A DNA stretch of 64,000 nucleotides from Zygnema cylindricum (Eukaryota > Streptophyta > Zygnematophyceae > Zygnematales > Zygnemataceae), in the NCBI GenBank assembly GCA_037447655.1, contig JBBHKE010000905.1:1-64000 (forward strand). The letters are read 5' to 3'. Below the pieces are notes generated by a model. That model was not told the origin of the DNA and searched no databases. It worked only from the letters and a program-made list of their open reading frames with translations. Below are positions 53,936-64,000 of this stretch, piece after piece. Positions within the stretch are counted from its first letter, which is position 1. Each line of letters begins with the position of its first letter. A program made the translations under genes and the position numbers.

Positions 53936-55230
53936 TTGAGGCCATCTCCTCATTGATGGCTGTCTTCCACTGGTTCCTTTTTGGACAAGTCATTGCCTCT
54001 CCATAAGTTTGAGGTTCATCTTGATGAGATAGTTTTGTTACCTTGTTATTAACCTGTTTTTCTTGCAATCTTTTGCTAATTCTCCTCCCCCCCTCAAAAT
54101 CTGAGGCCATAATAGATGGTTCTCGTAACTTCTTTCGAACAATCTTGGCTTCTCCCCTGTCCCTGTATTCCGAATCAATTTCCACCACGTCTTCCGCTCC
54201 GGGTAGAGTTGTCACTGGAGTTTCCGCAGCCGAGGCCTTTTCGGTCTGATTTGTACCTGCAAGAATATCATCTTCTCGAAAACCTGGATTGTTAGGAAGC
54301 TCAAAGTCATCGGAATTTTTTGACTCAAATCTGATTTTTACTGACTTTGTATACTTCAATGGATCAACAAACTTTCTTTCATCCATAACTACTAGATGCT
54401 TTACTAAGATTATATCTTCCCTTTTTAGATAATAAACTCTACATCCTTTAACATCCTCATCATACCCTAACAAGTATTCTGGATTTCCTTTAGGATGTAG
54501 CTTCCAATTAGACTGATTTGTATCTAGACTAAATACTTGATTGCAGAAAACCTTTAAGTGAGATATGTCTGGTTTCCGGCCTTTCCATCTCTCATAAGGT
54601 GTTTGATCTTTTATAGGTGAAGTAAGAACTCTATTTTTGAGGTAATTAGCGCAGTTCAGCGCTTCTGCCCAAAAACCTTTTACTATCTTCTTGTCCGACA
54701 ACATACTTTTAGCACTATCACTTAGTGTCATATTTAATCTTTCAGCTACCCCATTCTATTCTAGGTTTTCAGGAACTGTCTTTTGGTGTTGGACTCCATC
54801 TTCCCTCAGAAAATCTTCAAACTGGTTAGAAGTATACTCTCCACCATTGTCACTCCTTACTCTCTTGATTAGAGTTTCATAGAGTTTTTCGCTCCATGCT
54901 TTATATTGTCTAAAACAATCCTGAGCTTCTGACTTATTTTTCAAAAAATGCACCTTGGAATACCGAGACCAATCATCAATTATAGTCATCATAAATCTCT
55001 TCCCCCCTAGTGAGGGAACTTTGGCCGGTCCCCAAATATCTATGTGTATTAAATCTAAATGTTTTCTCCCCTATAGGTGGCTGTTTTGGGAAAGGGCAAT
55101 CAGTGTGCTTTACCTTGAGCACATCTACTACAATCACTTAGATTCTCACTCTCACTGAACTGAATTCCTTTCACCACTCCCATCTTTTTCATCTCTCTTA
55201 GCTTATCTAGATTTTTCATGCCCAAGCCTC
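53936..55230 (-). pseudogene. G2 integrase and linker
   Basis: From the right: the zinc motif around 55100-55230 is frame-shifted. The core shows TIIDDWSRYSKVHF, VRSDNGGEYTSNQFEDFL and NGVAERLNMTL. A TAG takes the place of Gln in the expected P-E-Q-N-G (near 54763). PYERWKGRKPDISHLKVF, the integrase C-terminus, and the linker with EGGRRISKRLQEKQVNN follow. One 271-residue block (53916-54731) remains open. Confidence 0.88.
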
Positions 55231-56761
55231 TTATGACACATCATTATATCACGAACACCAGTATAATAAAGTTTCTTCTTTTCTTTGCTTAAAATCAGCC
55301 TAAACATCCCTTGGATACCTTTTTTAGCGGTGAAATACACTTCCTCCTCAAAACTAGCAGTAAAAACTCCTTTCGTATTGATAGTATCAAAACCTTTATC
55401 ATCTAATACAGACATAGAGATAAGGTTTTTGTTCAGCTCCGTAATAAACAATACATCGGAGAATGTAACTATGGATGTCTTTCTTTCTACCAACACTTTC
55501 AGATCTACCGATCCTACAAGAGTAGTAATGACTATCCTCCCATCCCCGCACTTCATCTCTACGGTGAGAATCTTTCTTATCTTAGTGAACAGGTGTTTAT
55601 CCTTACACATGTGCATGGAGGCACCTAAATCTACAATCCAGCCTGCTTCACCTTTCAATCCACGGTAAGCACATTTCTGCCTTCGTGGAATTTCAACCTC
55701 GTTTTTCGCCTCCAACTCCTCATCTAATAGGAGCTCATCGTCCTCGTCCTCGGATTGTGCTTCATGCACCTGTGTCACAAGGGCTTTTTTCTTTCCTCTC
55801 GGGGTTCCAACGGTCTGCCCCTCTTTTAACCGAAGCTCGGTTAGCTTAGTGCACTCCGCCATATAGTGCCATGGTTTCTTACAAAAATGACATAAACCTT
55901 TGGGAGCCCTTGGTCCGAACTCGTCGGTCTGATTTTTCTACTCCCTCCCCCTATAGTTTCCGACTAGTCTTCGGGAATCCTTGTTCCTCCAATCGGTTGT
56001 AGCTGCCAAAGCTTGCCCACTCTTTCCTCTCTTTCAGATTTGAATCGCATTCTCCCGAACGAGAATCATCCCTACCACTAAGTTCCATATCCACCTTGAG
56101 TCCGACAAGTCCTGCACACGGTTGACTATGTTCTCGAGCTCATCGGGTAACTTCATCAGTAAACATTTAACCTATTCTTTTTCACTAAAATCTTTTCCCG
56201 CACTCTCTAGCTCCATGAAAAGTGTAGGAAGCTCATTGCAAAAATCCAACATCTTCCCCCCTTTGTATACACATTCTTTAACTTTCTGATCAGCCAACTG
56301 TTGTTGCTAAATCGTACAACTTCGGTACATCTCTATGAGAGCCATCCACAGATCGGATGCCCTTTCTACCTGCAAATAAGGACATGCAAGTCCTTGAGTA
56401 AGATGGCGTAGGATGAACTGCCATATTGTTGAAGTCCCAAGTTTCAGCATCATTCTCCTCGTTCCTCAGAATTGGTGACATGAATGCTGAACCAGTTGTT
56501 ATTCGAGTAGTAGTCACCTTCTCCGCTCCTTTGTCCACCACCTCTCATTTCTTTGTCTCCTCCGTTGAAGATGGTCCTGCTTTCTTTGTGAATCTGCTTC
56601 CTTCAAACCATGGAGGGATTCCAAGACTTGATGGACGCCCCAATTGTCCACTCACTATCCCCCAAATCCATTTTTCGCATAGAGCTCCTATCATCATACT
56701 TTCCCAGTATATGAAGTCAGTTCCATTAAAGATTCGTACCCTAGAGGGTGGGCCCATAACT
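55231..56761 (-). pseudogene. G2 Gag and protease
   Basis: Gag starts in the LTR and crosses the primer-binding site as MEVSEFQVMGPPSRVR. The Gag body is broken several times (56545, 56290, around 55950). The knuckle region is CHFCKKPWHYMAECTKL (about 55845-55895), with Trp for Gly before the zinc His. The protease reads W-I-V-D-L-G-A-S-M-H-M-C (about 55602-55640), Leu again replacing Ser/Thr. A 219-residue stretch (55203-55862) is open from the knuckle to LGHEKSR of the integrase zinc domain. Confidence 0.88.
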
Positions 56762-57757
56762 TGAAACTCTGAGACCTCCATAAGTCCTCAGAATGGACAA
56801 CTTCCAAGAAGCCTCTAGGATAACCATGACCCCTTTCTGTTTCAGCAAAAACAATTGTCACCCTGGCAGACAAAAACTTTGACCACCGTCACCATGTCAA
56901 GGCAAGACTCCCTTGAGTCGATAGCAAAAAGAATCTCTGAATTTGCTCCCCTAAGCAGTAAGTTATGGAGGGTCAAAGTTGACCTTTTGAACAGAAGCTT
57001 TCTGGGAGAGAGGGTCTTATCTACTAATTTTTCTAACTCCTATCTCTCTCACAGACTGTATCTACTGATGTACGGAGCCAATCATATTACACTTTTGTAC
57101 ACAAAAGTATAGCTGCCGGTGTACTTTATGTAAGGACACTGTACGACATGCCCTAAATGTCGACACGTGGTATATACGGATTTGCTCCCTTAATCCTCGG
57201 AGATGCCGCGATCCAATGTTATTTTGCCACATGTCATCCGATGTGGCGATGACCCAAAACCGCCGAAATCCTCTTCCACGATCTCGGCATTCATTCCGGC
57301 TGTCCGATTAAATGCACATTTAATCGTAGCGGTAATAAATACCTGCGCGGTATTCGTTTCACTATTGAAACAAATGCGCGGTACATGTTTCTTGTCAATG
57401 CCTTGATTCGTACTTTTACATTTCTGGATTAATGTATCCCGTAAACAGTTTCAGTTAAATGAATTATCCTACGTGGTAATGTTTAATTAAATATCAAACC
57501 AAATAGTATGTATCACCAGTTCTAGACTTAACGAATAAGGCTACCGGTTATTGGCCTTACCGTCCGGCAGGTACCAGGATCAAATCTTGAATGCAACATA
57601 TATTCTTTAAGTAAATAAGCCCTTAACGGTAAATAAACTAATATATTTCCCTCAAACCTCTGGAGAGCCTAAGTAGCCATGGCTCTAGCTTCCTCTCCAA
57701 TTTCTGAGTGATTGCGACAAGTTTGAGAATGGGAGAGAGAAGATAGAGATAGACTGC

Positions 57758-58920
57758 TGTTGATATTTGAGTATTTTCTAGGTCTGTATTATAATAGGAA
57801 AAATGTAGAGGCGGTGTACCTCTAACTCCCTTTACCAAGCCCCCACACTTGTTGTAGTCACTGAAGGCTGGGTAGGGTGATAGGGCCATGGCTGCCTAAA
57901 GCTTTGTAGCAACAGTTAGCAGAAAATAGATGGGTTTACTAAAAGTATTCACGGACCCAGGAATTGATCCTGGTACTTGCCGTCCGTCAATGTAGCCGTT
58001 AGCTTTGTCCGTTTAGTCTAGGACTAGTGCTAGGACATATAAGGTTTGATAATTATATAAATATGTACACGTAGACGAATTCATTTAACGGCACAAAAAG
58101 ATCCTTAGTACATAGAAACAGTTTAGTGAAGTATGGTTTACGCGAAATTGATACCGCGCATTTGTTTCGACGGCGAAACAAATACCGCGCACTTATTTTC
58201 GACGGGTAAGAATGGATACCAGATTTAATCGACGGCCGTGGTGCTAGCCGAGATTCCGGGATGGCCGCCTTGGCGTTTTCTGACGCCGCCACTCCGGATG
58301 ACACGTGGAAATGCGCTGGAGGATTACGGAATCTCCAAAGCGCAAGATAACAAGTTTGGGTGTGACATTTGTCACTCGTATGGTCTTGTCGTACAATTTC
58401 CGTACAGAAAGTACTCCAGCGCCTGTACTTTTATGTACGGTACAGTCCTGTGATTGGCGCCGTACTTCAGTAGAAGGGGTTTAGAGAGGGACTAGAACTT
58501 AGAATATTTCTGGTAGGTAGATGCCTCTCCCAGAGAGCACCTTGTATAAATGGCAAACTTTGCCCAGCCATAACTATCAATTCAGTTGACCAAATTCAGT
58601 GATTCTTGTTGCTACGAACTCAGGGGAGTCCAAGCTACACAGGGGTGTTGTCGGTCAGAGTCTTTGCCTGCCTGGGTGGCTGCATTTCTTAGGGAAAGTC
58701 AAAGTGGGTGAATGTGTCCAAATCTAATATTCTAACTTTGCATTCTGTGGTGGAACTGAGCACACGGAAAGTGTTATTTCACAGGGGTGAAGCTGTTATG
58801 AGGTTCTGATTGTCAAGGGGTCAATCATTTGGGTTTATATTAACTTGGAGTCGGCACTATCTAGATTAGCTTCCTTTGGACCTGCGAATTTTGTGTGGCA
58901 ATGGAGCCCATAGAATTTCA
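57758..58920 (+). repeat. 5' LTR of H2
   Basis: It starts TGTTGATATTTGAG and ends TAGAATTTCA. It contains an antisense T-arm-like CCAGGAATTGATCCTGG (57957-57973, perfect 5-bp stem), GACACGTGG (58299-58307) and GTAC inverted repeats (58400-58440). The Gag ATG is at 58901. Confidence 0.94.
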
Positions 58921-60163
58921 GGTTATGGGCCCACCATCTAGGGTGCCTATGTTCGATGGAACAGACTTCACTTATTGGGAGTTTACGATGGAGGGATTGC
59001 TTTTCGAAAAGCACTTATGGGGAATTGTTTCGGGACAAGTGAGGTGTCCGCCACCGGGCTTTGGAGGAGATCACTATGGAGAATTATCTGGGGCTGCCCA
59101 GATAACCAACCGGGGTTCGGATGCAACGGAAGGTGAAGGGAAGATCATGACCGTGGAAGGTGAAATATGGGAGAAGGATAAAGGGACACCTATGGTGAGG
59201 GGAGCTAGGCTCTCGCCTACGGTTCCACTTGTGGAGGTTATAACTTAACCAAAAACTGAAGAAAATGATAGAAAATTTTGGGAATATAAAAACACTATAG
59301 CAAAACATCTCATACTTAGATATGTTTCTAAGTCTATAGCTATTACTCTTTTAAATCTAACCAAGTCTTCGGAAATTTGGGAAACACTAATTCAGATTTA
59401 TAAGAGTGAGACTATACAAAGGCAGCAGTTAGTAAGACAAGAGATAGAGGCCTATGTTTATAAAGGCGGTAGCATGATAGAGTTTTGCAATGATATTGCT
59501 AGGTTATATGTTGAACTTGCTAGTGCGGGATATGTAGAATCTGAGGAGAGAAAGATTAATACACTAATCATAAAGCTTCCATATGAGTACGAATACATCA
59601 TTTACCGTATGCAGGGAATGGATGTCTCCTCGTGGACTTGGAGCATCACCATGGGGATAATACTTGTGAGGGAAAGCACTTTGGAGCTTCGTAGGGGAAG
59701 TGAGAGGGTGACTGCATTTACAGCTGGTGGTGACTGGCGGAAGCGTGATGTGAGGAATGGCGGTGACGAGCGGAAGCGTGATGAGCGGAAGAAAGACAAA
59801 GGTAAACCTTATCGAAACTTTGGTGGAAAGAGAGGGAGAGGAAAAGAAACGGGAGCTTTGAAACAAGGGGTTTGCTTCGCTTGTAGGAAACCGGGTCACT
59901 ATATGGAGGAGTGTCCTCGTTTGGAAGAACTTAGAAGTTGGAGTGTGAATGAGGAGGAAGAAGGGGAAGAGGAGAAAGAGGATGAAAAAATCTTGGAGCT
60001 TCTTCACATCGGTAGAATGGAGAAGAGAGAAAAGTACACAGAAATTCCACGAAGGCAACAGTGTGCTTTTGGAGGTATAAGGGAAGCAAAGAGAGAGGAG
60101 GTACTTGAGGATGTCGAGGAGTGTAAAGTGTATGACTTAGAAATGAGAAAGTCTGAACTATGA
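58901..60163 (+). pseudogene. H2 Gag with zinc knuckle and acidic tail
   Basis: The frame is MEPIEFQVMGPPSRVPMFDG, then EFTMEGLLFEKHLWGIVSGQVRCPPP. One TAA (59246-59248) interrupts it, and the same frame stays open to 60163: KGGSMIEFCNDIARLYVEL, KLPYEYEYIIYRMQ, an Arg/Lys/Asp-rich stretch (WRKRDVRNGGDERKRDERKK), the knuckle CFACRKPGHYMEEC (about 59875-59915), a Glu-rich run, and IPRRQQCAFGGIRE. It ends at a TGA where H1 has Gly. Only two stops in more than 400 codons suggests recent constraint or youth. Confidence 0.9.
58921..58935 (+). promoter_or_regulatory. Primer-binding site of H2
   Basis: GGTTATGGGCCCACC is intact and directly follows the LTR terminal CA. It is translated in frame as part of Gag (V-M-G-P-P). 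Confidence 0.85.
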
Positions 60164-60810
60164 TCCATAAGTGAAAACGGGAAAAATAAAATTAATGAGG
60201 ATAATATTATAGGTATTTTGGAATTAGAAAACTGGTCGGAAAGGGAGACTTAACGGATTCCGAGGAAAGGGGAGAAGTGAAACTAGAAGGGGTTTTAAAA
60301 GATAGGGGAGAAGAGGAATATTTAATGAAAGGTTTAGGGGAGGAGAAATATTTATTGGGAATAAATTTAGAAAGTGAGAGTGGAAAGAAATCCATGGAAG
60401 AGAGTGAGGAAAGTTCATGTTTTGGGGGTGATGGGTTTGACATCACTAAAGGGAGTGATGACATTTATGAAGGTGTGCCTGTAAAAGGGTTAGCCTCAGG
60501 GTGTGTGTTGCAGATTGGAGATGGGGCTGGCTGTTTGGATTGCAAGAGGGAAACCGGTTTGTGTGTGGATGAAAAAGTGATGAGGTGGATAAAATCTTTG
60601 CTCGGATTTATGAAAAGTGGGATGTTAAATAAAATATGTGATGCAATAATTATTTCAGTTCATCTAATGCACTGTGTTAAATACGAGAGTATTTTCTTAA
60701 AGTTTTATGAAAAGAAAAGGAAAAGAAATAAAAAGAGAAAAAGGGAAAGAGAGTGCGTGTTTATTTGTGTGAGGAAGTCGAAAGGAAAATAGACTAGAAA
60801 ATAAGGGGAG
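60164..60810 (+). pseudogene. H2 RT/RNase H remnant
   Basis: After a frame change near 60245, an open frame (60277-60792, 171 residues) reads VLKDRGEEEYLMKGLGEEKY, LLGINLESESG, GFDITKGSDDIYEGVPVKGL, ASGCVLQIGDGAGC, WIKSLLGFMKSGM and a Lys/Arg-rich end. It aligns with LGEAKYILGIQMERD, DITTWSDASYGDVPLRRC, GYVLQIGFGACC and WVKSLLEELGFMKSG of element F, with internal deletions. The RNase H catalytic WSDAS and EAEY boxes are altered or gone, so no enzyme activity is expected. The purine tract AAATAAGGGGAG precedes the 3' LTR. Confidence 0.85.
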
Positions 60811-61974
60811 TGTTGATATTTGAGTATTTTCTAGGTCTGTATTATAATAGGAAAAATGTAGAGGCGGTCTACCTCTAACTCCCTTTACCAAGCCCCCACA
60901 CTTGTTGTAGTCACTGAAGGCTGGGTAGGGTGATAGGGCCATGGCTGACTAAAGCTTTGTAGCAGACAGTTAGCAAAAAATAGATGGGTTTACTAAAAGT
61001 GTTGACGGACCCAAGAATTGATCCTGGTACCTGCCGTCCGTCAATGTAGCCGTTAGCTTTGTCCGTTTAGTCTAGGACTAGTGCTAGGACATATAGGGTT
61101 TGATAATTATATAAATATGTACACGTAGACGAATTCATTTAACGGCGCATAAAGATCCTTAGTACATAGAAACAGTTTAGTGAAGTATGGTTTACGCGAA
61201 ACTGATACCGCGCATTTGTTTCGACGGCGAAACAAATACCGCGCACTTATTTTCGACGGGTAAGAATGGATACCAGATTTAATCGACGGCCGTGGTGCTA
61301 GCCGAGATTCCGGAATGGCCGCCTTGGCGTTTTTTGACGCCGCCACTCCGGATGACACGTGGAAATGCGCTGGAGGATTGCGGAATCTCCGGAGCGCAAG
61401 ATAACAAGTTTGGGTGTGACATTTGTCACTCGTATGGTCTTGTCGTACAATTTCCGTACAGAAAGTACTCCGGCGCCTGTACTTTTATGTACGGTACAGT
61501 CCTGTGATTGGCGCCGTACTTCAGTAGAAGGGGTTTAGAGAGGGACTAGAACTTAGAATATTTTTGGTAGGTAGATGCCTCTCCCAGAGAGCACTTTGTA
61601 TAAATGGCAAACTTTGGCCAGCCATAACTATCAATTCAGTTGACCAAATTCAGTGATTCTTGTTGCTGCGGACTCAGGGGAGTCCAAGCTACACAGGGGT
61701 GTAGTGCGTCAGAGTCTTTGCCTGCCTGGGTGGCTGCATTTCTTAGGGAAAGTCAAAGTGGGTGAATGTGTCCAAATCTAATATTCTAACTTTGCATTCT
61801 GTGGTGGAACTGAGCACACAGAAAGTGTTATTTCACAGAGGTGAAGCTATAATGAGGTTCTGATTGTCAAGGGGTCAATCATTTGGGTTTATATTAACTT
61901 GGAATCGGCACTATCTAGATTAGCTTCCTTTGGACCTGCGAATTCTGTGTGGCAATGGAGCCTATAGAATTTCA
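60811..61974 (+). repeat. 3' LTR of H2
   Basis: It is the partner of 57758-58920 with only scattered differences. The T-arm-like sequence at about 61011-61027 is CCAAGAATTGATCCTGG, with one stem change. It ends TAGAATTTCA at 61974. Confidence 0.94.
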
Positions 61975-62504
61975 ACTGCCTCGGTATCTTTCTATATTTC
62001 TATTTAGACCTAGAAAATACTTAAAAACGGACCATTAATTTCTACAGATTGGGTACGTCCATCCGACTGTTGTAGAACATCTGTTAGCGAGTCACTTAAT
62101 TATTCTCTTATGAATCTCGTCCGTAGACTTGATTCATATCAACCGTAGCAGCGTAGTCCAAATCATGATTTTATTCAAATATCTGCGGCTTCTTAGCAGC
62201 TACGCTGTCTCATACCAAAACCAGCCGCAGCTGCGTTTGTCTTGTTCCGTAGCAACTGCGTTGTCCTGTACCAAAATATCAGCAGTTGCTTTTGTCCCGT
62301 TGCGTTGCAGACTGCGTTCTTCCGTACAGACCATATCAAAAATAACCACAGCTGCGCTTGTTCCATCTGCGTCGCAGCTGCGTTGTCGGTACCATTCAAA
62401 AACCTGCACTGTGCTTCAAGTGACGACGCGTGTCTATATAGATCTATTTTTCCGCAATCCCATAAATTTGGTGAGACTTAAAGCTTTCCAAAAACAACAA
62501 CCTC

Positions 62505-64000
62505 ATCATCTAAGATTATAACTCCCTCTTCTTCACTCCCCTCACTTCCCTTCTTTAATTCCATAGGAGTGGTACAACTATTAGCCTTGTCCATTTGGAA
62601 TTTTTCTAACATGTTTCCAATGGCCTCTTTTAGAGTTAATCTTATTATCTTTCTGTCTCTGTCTCTCTCTACCTGAATTCCCAAAATATACATTGCTTCT
62701 CCCATATCGTTCATCTCAAATCTTTTTTTCAAATCATTTTTCAACTTATGTATTTTATCCATAGATTTACTTAAAACAAGCAAATCATCAACATAAATTG
62801 CAATAAAAATATTCCGTCCTCATCTTCAAACAAATAAATTGAGTGATCTGAGCTGATCCGAATATATCCCAAACCTGTAAGAAACTCATCGAGCTTTTTG
62901 TTCCATTGCCAAGGCGCCTGTTTCAGCCCACACAAAGATTTGATCGATCGACATACCTTGCTTTCCTCCCCTTGCTCCACAAATCATTCGGGCTGTCGCA
63001 TACAAATATCCTCTTCGAACTCTTTATGTAGGAAGGCCGTCTTGATGTCCATCTGATGCACTTCCATATCTTCTGTTGCCGCGATACTGAGAAGTATCCG
63101 AACGGAAAGAAACCTGACGACCGGAGCAAAAGTCTCCTCGTAGTCGATTCCCTCTTTCTAGGTAAATCCCTTCGCCACAAACCGAGCCTTGTAGCGCTCA
63201 ATGGTGTTATCCGGGTTGAGTTTCAGCTTAAATACCCACTTACACCCGATTGGCTTCTTGTCAAGGGACAATCGACCAATTCCCATGTATCGGCCGCCAT
63301 AATTGAGGCCATCTCCTCATTATTGGCTGTCTTCCACCGGTTTCTTTCAAGACAAGTCATTGCCTCATTATAAGTTTGAGGTTCATCGGGGTGAGACAGT
63401 TTGGTTTCCTTATTGTTAACTTGTCTCTCTTGCAGTCTTTTGCTGCTTCTTCTTCCTCCCTCAAACTCGGTTGCTGGAATAGATGGCTCTTTTAGATTCT
63501 TCCGAACAGTTTCTACTTCTCCCCGATCCATTGATTCCGGGTCGATTTCCACCACGTCTTCCGCTGTGGTTGAAGTTAATACTAGGGGTTCCACATTGGG
63601 GTCCTTCTCGATATGATCCGTACCTGCAAGATTATCATCTTCTTAAAATCTTGGATAGTTAGGAAGCTCAAAGTCATCAAAATTTGCTGACTCAAATCTG
63701 ATTTTGACTGTCTTTGTATGCTTAAAGGGATCTATAGATTTTCCTTCATCCATAACCACTAGATGCTTCACTAAGATAATATCCCCTCTTTTGAGATTAT
63801 ACACCCTGTATCTTTTGACATCTTCATTATATCCTAGTAGATATCATGGTTTTCCTTTTGGGTCTTACTTCCAGTCTGACCGATCTTGGTCTAAACTGAA
63901 CACTTGACTCCTGAAAACCTTTAAGTGTGAAACATCTGGTTTTTGGCCTGTCCATCTCTTAAAGGGTGTTTGGCCTTTTACTGCTGAAGTAAGAACTCTA
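62505..64000 (-). pseudogene. Element L RT, linker and integrase C-terminus
   Basis: From the right edge: PKGKP, YLLGYNEDVK, VKHLVVMDEGKSIDPFKHTK (integrase end), a linker with EGGRRSSKRLQERQVNN (near 63420-63470), [16 protein letters not shown], a frame change near 63270, [11 protein letters not shown] and EETFAPVV, then SLCGLKQAPWQWN, YISGSDHSIYLFEDEDG-type sequence, a frame change near 62810, YVDDLLVLSKSMDKI (62755-62800) and YILGIQVERDRDRKIIRL. The YVDD is preserved. The integrase core and gag lie outside the window. Confidence 0.88.

Larger units (their letters stand above)
57758..61974 (+). mobile_element. Element H2: intact-ended non-autonomous copia derivative
   Basis: LTRs of 1163 and 1164 bp (57758-58920, 60811-61974) are nearly identical by eye. 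The duplication ACTGC is perfect (57753-57757, 61975-61979). The 1.9-kb interior has gag and an RT/RNase H remnant but no protease, integrase or RT core. The good preservation of both LTRs and the shared layout with I and H1 show that the deleted form itself has been mobilised in trans. Confidence 0.94.
50612..62046 (-). mobile_element. Copia element G2, full-length but decayed, split by B2 and H2
   Basis: LTRs (50612-52417 and 56762-62046, each interrupted by a nested insertion) flank a complete gag-pol order. The duplication GATTG is perfect at 50607-50611 and 62047-62051. Net length without nested DNA is about 6.5 kb. Pol has many stops and the RT active site is damaged. Confidence 0.93.
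56762..62046 (-). repeat. 5' LTR of G2, interrupted by H2
   Basis: The pieces 56762-57757 and 61980-62046 add up to 1063 bp. The inner edge is followed on the coding strand by AGTTATGGGCCCACC, the primer-binding site. GCACACATGTC-like sequence lies near 57229, and an antisense T-arm-like AGGATCAAATCTTG near 57573. Confidence 0.9.
50103..62499 (-). repeat. Solo LTR A2 (family A type), split by G2
   Basis: The left piece 50103-50611 and right piece 62052-62499 together make about 957 bp. On the reverse strand it starts TGTTGTTTTTGGAAAGC and ends GTAGAACAACA. The duplication ACCTC is perfect (50098-50102 and 62500-62504). The U3 part (62130-62400) again carries CAGCTGCG/GCAGC repeats, and the other end encodes the Ser/Thr/Ala/Pro-rich Gag start. 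No internal region remains. Confidence 0.9.
48359..64000 (-). mobile_element. Copia element L, incomplete at the window edge, split by A2
   Basis: The 3' LTR is at 48359-49385, RNase H at 49386-50102, and after the nested insertion A2 the pol continues at 62505 through RT and linker to the integrase end at 64000. Continuity is clear: the RT end stops at D-E on the right side and resumes with M-G-P-E-E-K on the left, across the ACCTC duplication. Left flank ATCTC cannot be matched because the other end is outside. Confidence 0.9.

Overview
The window is eukaryotic and consists almost entirely of LTR retrotransposons inserted into one another. No convincing intact host gene is visible. The Ty1/copia elements carry the primer-binding site GGTTATGGGCCCACC, which is the complement of the anticodon arm of initiator tRNA-Met with the GUGGG stem that I recall from green-lineage tRNAs. 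This favours a plant or green alga, but the organism is not proven. Letters A to L below are my own labels.

Layout. Positions 1-15455: the tail of a family A LTR lies in the pol of copia D. D contains copia C (1889-14474, duplication AAGTG), and C contains copia B (5443-11684, reverse strand, duplication ACAAA). 15456-16369: gag/protease remnant of copia E (reverse). 16370-19703: an LTR scrap and a rearranged non-autonomous element H1 (reverse). 19704-22244: an unrecognised acidic, repeat-containing reading frame (about 19755-21465) and non-coding DNA. 22245-33872: non-autonomous element I (duplication TTTCT). A solo LTR J (23441-30835, duplication CCCAC) sits in I's primer-binding site, and the nearly intact copia F (23896-30104, reverse) sits inside J. 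33878-35549: non-coding sequence with a small tandem repeat. From 35550: a degenerate Ty3/gypsy-like element K (gag, two zinc knuckles, protease, then what looks like the first motif of a cytosine-5 DNA methyltransferase). K is split by copia A1 (36386-42369, GTATG), by the deletion derivative G1 (43181-47183, reverse) and by copia L (48359 to beyond the end, reverse). L contains solo LTR A2 (50103-62499, ACCTC). A2 contains copia G2 (50612-62046, reverse, GATTG), and G2 contains solo LTR B2 (51531-52268, GCCAT) and non-autonomous H2 (57758-61974, ACTGC). That makes five nested layers.

How the parts work. Complete copia elements here encode one Gag-Pol frame in the order zinc-knuckle Gag, protease, integrase, reverse transcriptase, RNase H, between TG...CA LTRs of 0.8-1.2 kb. 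Three traits recur across families: a half-tRNA-type primer-binding site, a Gag start codon inside the LTR so that the primer-binding site is itself translated (Q-V-M-G-P-P-S-R), and a tRNA-like T-arm on the antisense strand of the LTR. One group (C, F, G2) has Asp-Leu-Gly instead of Asp-Ser/Thr-Gly at the protease active site. A 4.2-kb non-autonomous family (H2, I, rearranged H1) keeps gag and a shrunken RT/RNase H end but lacks protease, integrase and the RT core.

All identifications come from reading motifs by eye. LTR edges rest on TG/CA ends, comparison of paired LTRs and target-site duplications.
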